Below, in pieces: positions 7,653-16,281 of a DNA stretch of 64,000 bases. The notes beneath the pieces are model-generated. The model searched no databases. It saw nothing but the letters and a program-made list of their open reading frames with translations, and was not told the DNA's origin. Positions within the stretch are counted from its first letter, which is position 1. The number at the start of each line of letters is the position of its first letter. The translations under genes and the position numbers were made by a program. This DNA is from UBA10107 sp963835585 (GTDB taxonomy: Archaea > Nanobdellota > Nanobdellia > Woesearchaeales > UBA10107), in contig CAWIGF010000001.1 in the NCBI GenBank assembly GCA_963835585.1, positions 275,841 through 339,840 on the forward strand, in the 5' to 3' direction.

Positions 7653-9395
7653 ATGAAGAGAATAGCAATCGTGAACAACAACAAACTCAAGGACATGGAC
7701 AAAAAGATCCATATCCAGAGCATCTGTCCAGTCAACAGAAGCGGAACAGAATGCATATATTTCGATGGGGCAAATCTCCATATAGATGAGGCATCATGCA
7801 TTGGATGTGGTATTTGCTCAAACGCAGCCCCGGAAGCAATACAAATCATAAATCTTCCTGAACAGCTAACAACCTCACCAATCCATCGCTATGGCATTAA
7901 CAAATTCGTGCTCTATTCCTTGCCAACGCCGATATTCGGAAAAGTCGTTGGCATAGTCGGACGAAACGGTATTGGCAAAAGTACGGCATTGAAAATACTT
8001 GCAGGCATATTGAAACCGAATTTCGGTGAAACGAATGAAGTGAATTACGATGAATTGATCATACGCTTCAAAGGGAGCGAAACCCAGAATTTCTTTGAAA
8101 AAATAAAAAAAGGAGAGATAAAAATATCATACAAGCCACAATCGATAGATCAGATACCTTCCCAATACAAGGGAACGGTCCAGGAACTCCTGAAAAAAGT
8201 CGATGAAACAAACCAATTCGATGAAATAATAAGGAAGTTTGATCTTGATAAAATACTTGACAGAGAGATACATAATCTTTCAGGAGGGGAGCTACAAAGA
8301 ACCGCAATTGCAGCAACATTCCTGAAAAAGGCGAACTTCTATGTATTTGACGAGCCGACATCATACCTCGACATAAAACAACGATTGTTAGTTGCTGACG
8401 CGATCAAAGATCTTGCAAAACCCGATGTCGCCGTCATGGTCATCGAACATGATCTCATCATTCTTGACCATATGACCGATCTCATTCAAATCATGTACGG
8501 CAAGCAGGCAGCATGGGGGACGGTAAGCCAGCCTCGCTCGACACGAATAGGCATCAACGTTTATCTTTCAGGATATCTTAAGGAGGAAAACATACGATTC
8601 AGGGAAAAAGAAATCAAATTCAACAGCAAACCTCCTTTAGACACTTCAAAAAAGATAAAAATAACCACATGGAAGGAGATGCAAAAAAAACTTGACACAT
8701 TCAAGCTGGACATCACACCAGGTTCAGTTAATCTCAAAGAGATAGTCGGCATTGTCGGGGAAAACGGCATAGGTAAAACAACGTTTGCCAGAATTATTGC
8801 TGGAGAATTAACCCCTGATTCAGGAGAAAGCATAAGCAAGACAAAAATAGCGTACAAGGCTCAATATCTCATACCGACAGAAGATATCGTGATGGTATTT
8901 CTTGATGAAGCGATAAAAAAACACAGCGCGGAGATTATTGCACCCCTCAGCCTAGAGCCACTGTTCATGAGCAGACTCGATGAACTATCTGGAGGAGAGC
9001 TGCAGCGAGTGATGATAGCAAAGGCATTGGGAGAAAATTCCGAATTGGTATTGCTTGATGAGCCATCCGCGCATCTTGATGTGGAACAACGCCTGATAGT
9101 TTCAAAGGTCATAAAGGATATTGTCGAAAAATACGACAAGTGCTGCCTAGTTGTTGATCATGACTTGCTGTTCATCGATTATCTTTCAGACAGGTTAATC
9201 GTTTGCGACGGAATGCCTGCAATCCATGGCATTGTCGAAGGACCATTCAGCATGCTTGATGGCATGAATAAATTCCTCGCAAAATTGAAGATAACAATGA
9301 GACGTGATTTGGAGTCTCAGAGACCGAGAATAAACAAAAAAGACTCGCAGCTTGAACGGCAACAAATAAGCGAAGGAAAACTTTACTATACTTAG
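7653..9395 (+). CDS. rli1: ABCE1/RLI ribosome-recycling ATPase, one Fe-S cluster site lost
   Basis: 580 aa. Twin ABC ATPase that splits ribosomes after termination. NBD1: Walker A GRNGIGKST at 103-111, signature LSGGELQR, Walker B FYVFDEPTS, H-loop IEHD. NBD2: GENGIGKTT, LSGGELQR, LVLLDEPSAHLD, VDHD. The N-terminal ferredoxin-like domain keeps C25 of CPV and CIGCGIC (C49, C52, C55). Compared with yeast Rli1, the positions of C16, C21, C25 and C65 are L12, K17, I21 and A59. In a 2[4Fe-4S] ferredoxin fold those four bind one cluster, while the four retained bind the other. One cluster therefore appears to be gone as a unit. It overlaps the convergent TrmI gene by 4 bp. Confidence 0.95.
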   Translation: MKRIAIVNNNKLKDMDKKIHIQSICPVNRSGTECIYFDGANLHIDEASCIGCGICSNAAPEAIQIINLPEQLTTSPIHRYGINKFVLYSLPTPIFGKVVGIVGRNGIGKSTALKILAGILKPNFGETNEVNYDELIIRFKGSETQNFFEKIKKGEIKISYKPQSIDQIPSQYKGTVQELLKKVDETNQFDEIIRKFDLDKILDREIHNLSGGELQRTAIAATFLKKANFYVFDEPTSYLDIKQRLLVADAIKDLAKPDVAVMVIEHDLIILDHMTDLIQIMYGKQAAWGTVSQPRSTRIGINVYLSGYLKEENIRFREKEIKFNSKPPLDTSKKIKITTWKEMQKKLDTFKLDITPGSVNLKEIVGIVGENGIGKTTFARIIAGELTPDSGESISKTKIAYKAQYLIPTEDIVMVFLDEAIKKHSAEIIAPLSLEPLFMSRLDELSGGELQRVMIAKALGENSELVLLDEPSAHLDVEQRLIVSKVIKDIVEKYDKCCLVVDHDLLFIDYLSDRLIVCDGMPAIHGIVEGPFSMLDGMNKFLAKLKITMRRDLESQRPRINKKDSQLERQQISEGKLYYT

Positions 9396-10132
9396 TTCTT
9401 GATTTTGCGCGCAATGGTAAGAAACCCTGAGTGTAGTCTCTCCGATATCGGCTTGATCTTCTTTCCAAAAACATCCCACTGTTGCTCTATGATTTCCATG
9501 GTCTTGATTATGGAAAAACGTTTTTCCTTGTCAAGAACGTTCACAAAATCACTGACGGATGTCAAATTTGGAGAATATGATACCAAGAAACCTCCCATTT
9601 TGAGAGATTTAAACACTGAAGCAATGGCGTTCCATGGTTCTGGAACATCCAGAAAGAACGTATCAATGTCTTTTATCTCAAGCGGCTCGTAAAGACTTTG
9701 CTTTTTTATCTCGACATTCGAAAGGCCAAGATCAGAGACATTCTCCTTTACAATCTTTATGTGCTCGTCTTCCACATCGAAAGAATAAATCTTCTTGACG
9801 ATATTGGCAAGGAAGCAGCAGACTCCTCCAGAACCAGAACCTCCTTCCGCGACAACAGAATCTTTTCCAAGACCACATTCAGTTATAAGAAAACCTATGT
9901 CTTTTAGGAGAGGAATCTGTGCTAATCTCTTTATTTTCCGGTATTCGTCAATAAATGAAGGGGAATAAACTGCGCATTCTTCATGATGATCTGAGAAGAT
10001 TATATCGCCGTCCTTTGCATTTTTTATCAGGTCAGCTTTTATAACGCCATATTTTGTGTGAAAGTCCTTGGACACGTCTTTGACGAAATATAATTCACCT
10101 TGCCTCGTTTCGAGAATCTTCTTGATTTTCAT
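9392..10132 (-). CDS. trmI: tRNA (adenine-N1)-methyltransferase, TrmI family
   Basis: 246 aa from ATG 10132 (MKIKKILETRQGEL). The N-terminal small beta domain is followed by a class I SAM methyltransferase fold: motif I AEGGSGSGGVCCFLA, acidic residue in YSFDVEDEH, and the catalytic-site motif FLDVPEPWNAI characteristic of m1A57/58 enzymes. Family members methylate N1 of adenine in the T loop of tRNA. Its 3' end overlaps RLI by 4 bp, and its 5' side faces the divergent AK6 gene across about 80 bp. The longer upstream frame would overlap the AK6 start and lacks family homology. Confidence 0.9.
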   Translation of the reverse strand: MKIKKILETRQGELYFVKDVSKDFHTKYGVIKADLIKNAKDGDIIFSDHHEECAVYSPSFIDEYRKIKRLAQIPLLKDIGFLITECGLGKDSVVAEGGSGSGGVCCFLANIVKKIYSFDVEDEHIKIVKENVSDLGLSNVEIKKQSLYEPLEIKDIDTFFLDVPEPWNAIASVFKSLKMGGFLVSYSPNLTSVSDFVNVLDKEKRFSIIKTMEIIEQQWDVFGKKIKPISERLHSGFLTIARKIKN

Positions 10133-10214
10133 ACGCAAATAAAAATGAGAAATAGTTATATACCTTTCTATCGGCGGCAATAGGTTTATAATAGCATATA
10201 TCTTTGATTTTTTC

Positions 10215-10661
10215 ATGAAAACTATCATTGTAACCGGAACTCCGGGAACGGGAAAAACAGTTGTCGCAAAAAAACTCGCAAAGAAAAATGATTACAAATA
10301 CATTGATGTGAAGAGACTTGTGAAAAATTTCAAGCTGGGCACACGATATGACAGGAAAAGAAAAAGCGTTGTTGTTGATATCAATAAATTAAACAAAGTT
10401 CTGATAGGCATAATAAAACTGGCCAAAAGACAGAAAATAAAAGGAATCGTAATAGATTCTCATCTTGCGCATTACTTGCCAAAAGAATATGTCGATGTGT
10501 GCATTGTCACAAGAACTGATCCAAAGAAGCTATACGTGCGCCTCAAGAAACGAGATTATTCAAAAGCAAAAATTGATGAGAACATGGAAGCCGAAATAAT
10601 GCAGGTAATTCTCGAGGAAGCACGGCAAAAAAAGCACAAAATAAAGATAGTAAACACCTGA
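10215..10661 (+). CDS. AK6/Fap7-type adenylate kinase
   Basis: 148 aa. Walker A GTPGTGKT at residues 8-15, DSHLAHYLP for the adenylate-kinase core and the diagnostic RDYSKAKIDENMEAEIMQV stretch of the Fap7/AK6 family. It is shorter than typical members (about 170-190 aa), mainly in the NMP-binding region. In eukaryotes and archaea the family acts with ribosomal protein S11 in small-subunit maturation, which fits nearby RLI, RIO1 and the KH protein. It ends just before a TATA-like element (TTTATATA, about 10675). Confidence 0.88.
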   Translation: MKTIIVTGTPGTGKTVVAKKLAKKNDYKYIDVKRLVKNFKLGTRYDRKRKSVVVDINKLNKVLIGIIKLAKRQKIKGIVIDSHLAHYLPKEYVDVCIVTRTDPKKLYVRLKKRDYSKAKIDENMEAEIMQVILEEARQKKHKIKIVNT

Positions 10662-10732
10662 ATCATGAGTAAGATTTATATACCGTTAAGTAAATAATAA
10701 TGGTAGAGCCATTTGGCTTCAAGGAGGATACT

Positions 10733-10918
10733 ATGAAAGGACATTGTGGAAAAGGTAAGGGAGTAAAAGCACTCATCTTGGGTCTGTTGGTACTGGCTAA
10801 CGTCCAATGGAGCATTGTGTCATGGGGAGCATTCGTTGGTATAATCTTAATACTTGCAGGATTGGTAAAATTAATGAGTTCATCCTGTGAATGCGAAGCA
10901 TGCATGAAGAAGAAGTAA
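10733..10918 (+). CDS. Small two-helix membrane protein with C-terminal Cys motif
   Basis: 61 aa. ATG 10733 is chosen because a strong AAGGAGGA lies 7-8 nt upstream; the in-frame ATG at 10700 lacks a site. Basic Gly/Lys N-terminus (MKGHCGKGKG), two hydrophobic helices (about residues 12-30 and 32-50), then CECEAC. The C-x-C-x(2)-C plus an N-terminal Cys could bind metal. Unrecognised but plausible, with its own TATA-like element at about 10674-10682. Confidence 0.65.
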   Translation: MKGHCGKGKGVKALILGLLVLANVQWSIVSWGAFVGIILILAGLVKLMSSSCECEACMKKK

Positions 10919-10940
10919 ACTTCTTCATTTTCTTTTTTTT

Positions 10941-11252
10941 ATTAATTTCTCAGAAAGAGTTTACGAGGTTGCCAAGAAGGTTCCGAAGGGAAAGATTTCT
11001 ACGTACAAGGAAATAGGGAGGATATTGAATACAAAAGCATACAGAGCGATTGGAACTGCACTGTCCAAAAATTATCATGCTTCTGTTCCATGCCATCGTA
11101 TTGTAAAATCAAATGGTGAAATTGGTGGTTTCTTTGGGAAGACAAAAGGAAAAGAAGTTAAAAGAAAAATAAATCTGTTGAAAAAAGAAGGAATCAAGAT
11201 ACGAAAGAATAAGGTTGTCGACTTCAATAATAGATTATTTAGAAGTCTTTAG
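10941..11252 (+). CDS. Minimal O6-alkylguanine-DNA alkyltransferase, ATT start
   Basis: The frame encodes only the C-terminal MGMT domain: VYEVAKKVPKGKISTYKEIG, YRAIGTAL, then VPCHRIV with the alkyl-acceptor Cys at residue 51, and GEIGGFFG. There is no ATG, GTG or TTG ahead of the conserved N-terminal helix. The in-frame stop at 10905-10907 limits the gene, so ATT at 10941 (giving NFSERVYEV, a typical family start) is the best candidate. TTG 11025 would remove conserved structure. Single-domain members repair O6-alkylguanine or act as alkyltransferase-like proteins; the intact PCHR favours catalysis. It overlaps the convergent FolD gene by 14 bp. A lost start codon is the alternative. Confidence 0.75.
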   Translation: MNFSERVYEVAKKVPKGKISTYKEIGRILNTKAYRAIGTALSKNYHASVPCHRIVKSNGEIGGFFGKTKGKEVKRKINLLKKEGIKIRKNKVVDFNNRLFRSL

Positions 11253-12117
11253 TCGGAACATTCTGCAGGAATCCAGCTAAGTATGTTGTGTTTAACATTG
11301 CCATAACTGTTGTCAATGAACCTATTTTGCTTTTTGGGCCTATCAGATAGTCAACTTTATGCTTCATCTTTTCAGGATCATAATTTCCTTCATATGAACA
11401 ATCAATGAGCGCTTTTTTAGATTCAATCATTGAGGGAGTGATTATTTCCAATTTACTTGGAACTGCAGTAACAATGATATCTGCATCCCTTGCCAAATTA
11501 GAAATCTGCGATTTGCGCGAGTATTTATGGCAGATAGTTGTGGTTTGATTAAGATTTTGCAGCATGTGATGCAAAGGCCCTCCGACCCTGTGGGAATTGT
11601 TGATGATGACGAAATTATCCCCGAAATCTTCGTCATTAGACGGTATGTGAAGAAGTTTATAGAAATCAAGAAGCTTTACCACGGCTTTTGCCGTGCATGG
11701 AACAACCGCCTTGTATTCTCCTTCTTTGTCAAAAAATTTCTCATAATAGACCAATCTTTTTACATTTGGTCCAGAAACTCCTTCGATATCCTTATGTTCA
11801 TTGATCAAAGACATGAAATATTCATCAGGAACATTAAAGTGAGTAGGAAATAATGTGAAAATGCCCATTATTTCCTTTGCATCGTTTGCTGATTTAATCT
11901 TCTTCTCTAACTGCTCAGGTGATGAGGTATCTTCTGATTTTGCATTAATTCCTAAACTCATAAACTTATTCAATAGTATATATTTATATTGCTCATTTGC
12001 ATCTGATTTTTCTCCGGAGAGAATTAAAACAGAAACAGAAGACAATTTCTTGAGATTATCCTTAACCTTATTAAGATGGTATTCGGCTACTCTTTTGCAA
12101 TCAAAAAATTCTCCCAT
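11239..12117 (-). CDS. folD: FolD-like methylene-THF dehydrogenase/cyclohydrolase, divergent
   Basis: 292 aa. The second half matches the NAD(P)-binding domain of FolD: VPCTAKAVVKLLDFY, then NNSHRVGGPLHHML for the usual GRS-x(2)-VG-x-P loop, and ARDADIIVTAV. The first half has DIEGVSGPN in place of the K/DG-type folate site. Counting back from the GI of the first domain, the usual catalytic Tyr is Y44, but the catalytic Lys position appears to be L48, with K51 nearby. Normal members interconvert 5,10-methylene- and 10-formyl-THF in the cytosol. Activity here is uncertain. It stands alone between the alkyltransferase and dnaG. Confidence 0.75.
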   Translation of the reverse strand: MGEFFDCKRVAEYHLNKVKDNLKKLSSVSVLILSGEKSDANEQYKYILLNKFMSLGINAKSEDTSSPEQLEKKIKSANDAKEIMGIFTLFPTHFNVPDEYFMSLINEHKDIEGVSGPNVKRLVYYEKFFDKEGEYKAVVPCTAKAVVKLLDFYKLLHIPSNDEDFGDNFVIINNSHRVGGPLHHMLQNLNQTTTICHKYSRKSQISNLARDADIIVTAVPSKLEIITPSMIESKKALIDCSYEGNYDPEKMKHKVDYLIGPKSKIGSLTTVMAMLNTTYLAGFLQNVPTKDF

Positions 12118-12190
12118 TTCAGCTCTTAAAACAATGACTTCAAACTGAACTAATTAATAAAGATTTGGTAGAATAAAAAAAGAAAAGACC

Positions 12191-13456
12191 TTAAACAAGG
12201 TCCTTTTCTGTCAAAATAGTAACATGTGCATTGACTGGTCTGACTTTTGAGTCCATTGCGATGAGATATTTCACATGAGCCTTTTCGGCCGCTTCTGCTA
12301 CATCCCTATCAACAACTCCGTCAAATACGATTGCGTGGATTCCTGAGTTCAAGCTTTTGATTGTTGAAACAAGCTCAGTTACAGGAATTTTCCCAAGCAC
12401 ATTCATCTCGGCGTCCAATATTGAAGCGCCTCGCGTTCCGACTTGAGCACTCAACAATGCCTTGAATGTCTCTTTTTCATCGTCAGAGATTCTTGGCTTT
12501 GGAGCTGGTCTTCCTCGCGGTGCCATTTCCTCGCTTCGTTCCTCTCGTTGAGGTCGCTCTTCTCTCATTGGCTTTCTTTCCGCTGAAAGATTGCTCAAAT
12601 GAGTCTTTGGCAATGGTTTTGAATGAGTTAATTCTTCCTTTGCCTGCTCAGCGGATATCTTCGAGCGCAATGCCTTGTGGATCTCCTTCATTTGGAGCTC
12701 TTCGACTTCCTTTCCGTCGGGTGCTTTTGTCACGAAATCTATTTCAGCGACAGCGAGCAATTCCTTAAGGATCAAATCTCCTCCTCTGTCCCCATCAACA
12801 AATGCAATCGCTTCTTTGCCCTTGCATAAATCGATGATTCCCTGAGGGACTGAAGTTCCATTCATTGCAACCGAATTTTTTATTCCGTGCTTCAATAAAT
12901 TGATGACATCTGCTCTTCCCTCGACGATTATGATTTCATCAGAATCTGTAACGCCAGGTCCTGCTGGAAGTCTGTCCGAAGTAAGTTCAGTAATTTCCAT
13001 TACTCTTACCGAGTCCGCGACTTCCTGTGCCAATTCAGCCGAATCGGGCATTGAATTGTCCATAAGTTGTCTTAGCAATTCTTTTGCTCGAGTGATTACT
13101 TGGTTTCTTTTTGAAACTCGTACATCTTCTATCTTTGTCACCTTGATTTTCGCATTACAAGGGCCTATTCTCTGGATGACTTCAAGAGCCGCTCCAACGA
13201 TGGCTGTCTCTGCTTTGTCAAGGCTCGAAGGGATTGTGATTTCACCGAATGTCTTTCCGCCCTTTATTTCGTGCGTGACCTCGATTCTTCCTATCCTTCC
13301 GCTTCTCTGTAGCTCTCTAAGTTCCAATTCGGAACCCAAGAGTCCTTCTGTCTGACCGAATATTGCTCCGATCATATCTGGCTTGTCAACCGTTCCATCA
13401 ATTTCTATCGATGCGTTGACAAGGTATTTTGCTGCAACTTGTGCAATTTTTGCCAT
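12191..13456 (-). CDS. dnaG: Archaeal DnaG-like primase / exosome-associated protein
   Basis: 421 aa. Archaeal DnaG N-terminal helical domain (KYLVNASIEIDGTVDKPDMIGAIFGQTEGLLG), then a TOPRIM domain with E179 (IVEGRAD) and the D221-x-D223 pair (VDGDRGGD). A charged Arg/Glu/Pro linker lies around residues 280-330, followed by the C-terminal conserved domain. In archaea this protein can make short RNA primers and binds the RNA exosome as a poly(A)-binding subunit. A GGAGG motif lies 7 nt before ATG 13456. Length and domain order are normal. Confidence 0.95.
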   Translation of the reverse strand: MAKIAQVAAKYLVNASIEIDGTVDKPDMIGAIFGQTEGLLGSELELRELQRSGRIGRIEVTHEIKGGKTFGEITIPSSLDKAETAIVGAALEVIQRIGPCNAKIKVTKIEDVRVSKRNQVITRAKELLRQLMDNSMPDSAELAQEVADSVRVMEITELTSDRLPAGPGVTDSDEIIIVEGRADVINLLKHGIKNSVAMNGTSVPQGIIDLCKGKEAIAFVDGDRGGDLILKELLAVAEIDFVTKAPDGKEVEELQMKEIHKALRSKISAEQAKEELTHSKPLPKTHLSNLSAERKPMREERPQREERSEEMAPRGRPAPKPRISDDEKETFKALLSAQVGTRGASILDAEMNVLGKIPVTELVSTIKSLNSGIHAIVFDGVVDRDVAEAAEKAHVKYLIAMDSKVRPVNAHVTILTEKDLV

Positions 13457-14124
13457 AATTTCCTCCTATGGTTACTTTAGAATAATCTTACATGCATGAT
13501 ATGCGAATGTGATAATTCCTAAAGTTCGTTTGTTTTATTTATTTCTGTAGAACCAAATTCACTTTCTCAGATATCCTATTAATAACGTAAAATACTTTGT
13601 GTTTACTTAATCAGGATTATTATGAAATCGTGAATTCAGTTCCTTTGAACATGTATGAACATGTTGCCCACACACTAACCCCCAAGTTCAACGCCTGGTT
13701 TTACCGTAGCTCAATTGGGTACTCTCGTGATGGGCTGAATTGCGTAAGAGTGTCTTTGTTTCATCGGTCGTCAACAAGACGAGCCTCGAAAAGGACCCAT
13801 TTACACAATTGAATATTATTGTTTTGTCTTCTTTTATAAATATTGTGTATTATAATATTTATAATTATTATATTTTTTATTAAGAAACTAGGTTTCTTAA
13901 TAAGAGGTTTGATTCAACCTCATCACAGGACGTTTGCACGTCCTGCGCTGAGGAAAAGAGGTGTTTAGACAATGAATGTATGATGTGATATCGTTATTGA
14001 TTGTAAATCCCTTTTACCTATATCCTACAGTATATATGTTCTACTATATAAATATTTCGTTTCATATCTACTCAATAGTAGTGATATAAGCAAAATTTAA
14101 ATATAGATTGAATTTGAAGCGAGT
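13457..14124. other. Long intergenic region with structured segments
   Basis: 668 bp without a convincing protein gene between divergent dnaG and the gene at 14125. Contents seen: a perfect hairpin near 13648 (AACATGT-ATGA-ACATGTT), a GC-richer segment at about 13620-13815 that differs from the AT-rich flanks, TATA-like elements at about 13837-13860 usable in either direction, and three consecutive stem-loops at 13877-13945. A short plus-strand frame at 13597-13812 has no protein-like features. I tested the segment by eye for SRP, RNase P and 5S rRNA signatures and found none that I trust. Confidence 0.5.
13877..13945 (+). other. Three consecutive stem-loops, possible structured RNA
   Basis: Three hairpins lie almost end to end. 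13877-13903 has perfect 12-bp arms around TAG; 13904-13921 has 6-bp arms (GAGGTT/AACCTC); 13926-13945 has 7-bp arms (CAGGACG/CGTCCTG). A TATA-like stretch about 25 nt upstream could start a plus-strand transcript at the first hairpin. The first arm could instead be an operator-type palindrome. RNA identity is unproven. Confidence 0.4.
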
Positions 14125-14886
14125 ATGCCAAAATTCATTGAACCAAAAATCAGCAAGAAAAATTATATGAAATTAAGTGGTCCTGAATTCGATGATTTAT
14201 GCAACGATGCTTTGCAATGCAACAAAGAATGGTTCAGAGAAACGACTGGAAAGAATCCACATGCAGTGTGGATTCTTGTTCTCGGAAACAAGGCCATTGA
14301 GGTCGGTTACAAGAATATTGTTCCATCGGTAACCACCGTCAGAGAGCACAGTCAAGGGAACAAAAAAGCGTATCTTCTCGTGAGACCACAACGACAATAC
14401 CAGGATCTTATGCTTTTTTTCAGAGAAAAAACTGAAGGTCGTGTGCTCGATGCACTTCATAGAGAACGAAGCGATCTGAAATACCATCTCGATGAATCTG
14501 AAGGAATGCAAAGTATGTATGTCCAATCTGGTCTTTTGAATAAATTGCACAAACAGTTCGCATTGGGGAGTATGGAACTGCAAGCTCCGTTAACAGGAAA
14601 AAAGAAAGAGATAAAACATGTGCATGGTGCCTATGTCGCACACATACGCAACAAAGAATATCAAGGAAAACATCTTGCCATATCTTCGCAATCGAAAAAA
14701 GACATACATGCACGAGGCTCAAAAACAATAGACGAAAAACTGCCAGACCAATGGATGCGCATTGAACGACTCCATAGATTTGATGACCCAGTCCTTGATA
14801 TTTTCGACACATACGAAACAAGAGGTCAGAGAAAATGGCCAGAATTAGTGCTATACAAACCAAGAAATAAGCAATTAACTTTATAA
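14125..14886 (+). CDS. Hypothetical protein, soluble, unrecognised
   Basis: 253 aa with no signal peptide or membrane helix. Basic and aromatic-rich, with stretches such as AVWILVLGNKAIEVGYKNIVP and HVHGAYVAHIRNKEYQGKHLA that look like beta strands of a compact alpha/beta fold. Repeated His/Arg/Lys residues suggest nucleic-acid contact, but no named motif is visible. The ATG sits about 25 nt after TTTAAATATAG, a leaderless arrangement. It precedes RIO1 by 22 bp and may share its transcript. I do not know its family. Confidence 0.7.
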   Translation: MPKFIEPKISKKNYMKLSGPEFDDLCNDALQCNKEWFRETTGKNPHAVWILVLGNKAIEVGYKNIVPSVTTVREHSQGNKKAYLLVRPQRQYQDLMLFFREKTEGRVLDALHRERSDLKYHLDESEGMQSMYVQSGLLNKLHKQFALGSMELQAPLTGKKKEIKHVHGAYVAHIRNKEYQGKHLAISSQSKKDIHARGSKTIDEKLPDQWMRIERLHRFDDPVLDIFDTYETRGQRKWPELVLYKPRNKQLTL

Positions 14887-14908
14887 CCAATCTTTACTTT
14901 TTATTCTT

Positions 14909-15619
14909 ATGCGAATAACGAAAGAAAAATTCAAGACCCGAAATGACGTATTTGATGCAAGAACAAACAGGAATCTTTTCGAACTGAGTTCAAAGGGTCA
15001 TTTTGAGGAAGGAAGCATAAGTCCTATCTCTATGGGCAAGGAAGCTAACGTCTTCTCAGCAAAAAAGAAAGATGGAAAGAAGATAATAATCAAGATATAC
15101 AGGGTAAATACTGCCGATTTCAACAGGATGTTTGATTTGCTCAGGAGGGATCCTAGATTTCCGAAACTGACGAAAAACAGGAGAAAAGTCGTCAATGCCT
15201 GGGCAAGCAGGGAATACAAGAATCTCCATAGAGCAAGGGACGCAGGAGTGAATGTCCCAACACCATTTTTGATAAAAGAGAATATATTGCTGATGGAATT
15301 CATAGGAGACGATGAACCTGCCACCAAATTGAAGAATGCTGTCGATGTCGACCAAGAATTCTTTGACGAAGTCGTTGATAATATGAAGAAATTAAATAAG
15401 GCAAAGCTTGTTCATGGCGATTTATCTCCATTCAACATACTTAATTATCACAACAAGCCTATATTCATAGATCTTTCCCAAACAATGGAAACAGACTCAA
15501 TTTATGCTCAGGAAATGCTTGAAAGGGACATAAAGAACGTTGCGCAGTTCTTCAACAAAATAGGAATAAACACAACAGAAGAATATATAAGGAAGAAAGT
15601 AACTGGCAAATCTAATTAA
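14909..15619 (+). CDS. rio1: RIO1-type serine/threonine kinase
   Basis: 236 aa. RIO-kinase features in order: SMGKEANVFSA (P-loop equivalent), KKIIIKIYRV with the ATP-binding Lys, SREYKNLHRARDAGVNVP, LLMEFIGDDEPA hinge, catalytic LVHGDLSPFNIL and metal-binding FIDLSQ. RIO1 acts in late small-ribosomal-subunit maturation. It lies 4 nt ahead of the KH-domain gene, a pairing widely conserved in archaea that links both to pre-18S/16S processing. Length is normal for the minimal archaeal form. Confidence 0.93.
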   Translation: MRITKEKFKTRNDVFDARTNRNLFELSSKGHFEEGSISPISMGKEANVFSAKKKDGKKIIIKIYRVNTADFNRMFDLLRRDPRFPKLTKNRRKVVNAWASREYKNLHRARDAGVNVPTPFLIKENILLMEFIGDDEPATKLKNAVDVDQEFFDEVVDNMKKLNKAKLVHGDLSPFNILNYHNKPIFIDLSQTMETDSIYAQEMLERDIKNVAQFFNKIGINTTEEYIRKKVTGKSN

Positions 15620-15623
15620 GTTC

Positions 15624-16223
15624 ATGACCTCCAAGAAATCAGAAGATATCACCTCCGAAAAAGATCTAGAATTCTCTTATGAGCTGAAAATCCCGAAGGA
15701 CAGGGTTGCCGTACTCATTGGAAAGCATGGGGAAATTAAAAAAAGGCTTGAAGAAACAGCAAAAGTTGGCCTGAAAATAGATTCAAAGGAAGGAGATGTC
15801 ATAATAACAGGCAATGATTCCATAGGATTATACACGGCGAAAGAAGTCGTTCATGCAATAGCGCGTGGTTTTAACCCAAACATCGCAAATCTTCTTTTAA
15901 AACAAGATTACATGATGGAAACCATTGACTTGAGAGATTATGCGGCAACAAAAAATGCAATGCTGAGATTGAAAGGAAGAGTAATCGGAACTGAAGGAAA
16001 ATCAAGAAGAGTCATTGAAGAACTTACTGAAACGCATATTTCCGTTTATGGAAAAACAATAAGCGTCGTTGGAGAGATTGCTAATGTTGGGATAGCAAAA
16101 AATGCAATCGAGAAATTACTTGAAGGCGGAATGCATGCAGGCGTCTACCATGAGCTTGAAAAAAAAAGGAGGGAAATGAAATTGAGAAAAGTTGAAGAGA
16201 CATTTGACCTCGTAAAGGAATGA
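15624..16223 (+). CDS. KH-domain ribosome-assembly protein (KRR1/PNO1-like)
   Basis: 199 aa with two KH-like domains. The first has the IPKDRVAVLIGKHGEIKKRL GxxG loop; the second, RLKGRVIGTEGKSRRVIEEL, carries a second GxxG-type loop. This is the arrangement of archaeal Dim2p/PNO1 and KRR1 relatives that bind the 3' end of small-subunit rRNA. It follows RIO1 by 4 nt and ends with a Lys/Arg-rich helix. The next gene, top6B, has its own TATA-like element (ATATTTAAAT, about 16251-16260). Confidence 0.9.
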   Translation: MTSKKSEDITSEKDLEFSYELKIPKDRVAVLIGKHGEIKKRLEETAKVGLKIDSKEGDVIITGNDSIGLYTAKEVVHAIARGFNPNIANLLLKQDYMMETIDLRDYAATKNAMLRLKGRVIGTEGKSRRVIEELTETHISVYGKTISVVGEIANVGIAKNAIEKLLEGGMHAGVYHELEKKRREMKLRKVEETFDLVKE

Positions 16224-16281
16224 ATTTCTGGTGAAATCCCGATACGCAAAATATTTAAATCCTCTACTTTGACCTTTAAAC

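Noticed and set aside
13597..13812. Short plus-strand frame in the spacer after dnaG
   Set aside because: No protein-like composition, no ribosome-binding site, and it overlaps hairpin-forming sequence.
13620..13830. SRP RNA, RNase P RNA or 5S rRNA
   Set aside because: None of the core signatures that I could test by eye (GGAA tetraloop helix, GAGGAAAGUC, 5S loop motifs) is present.
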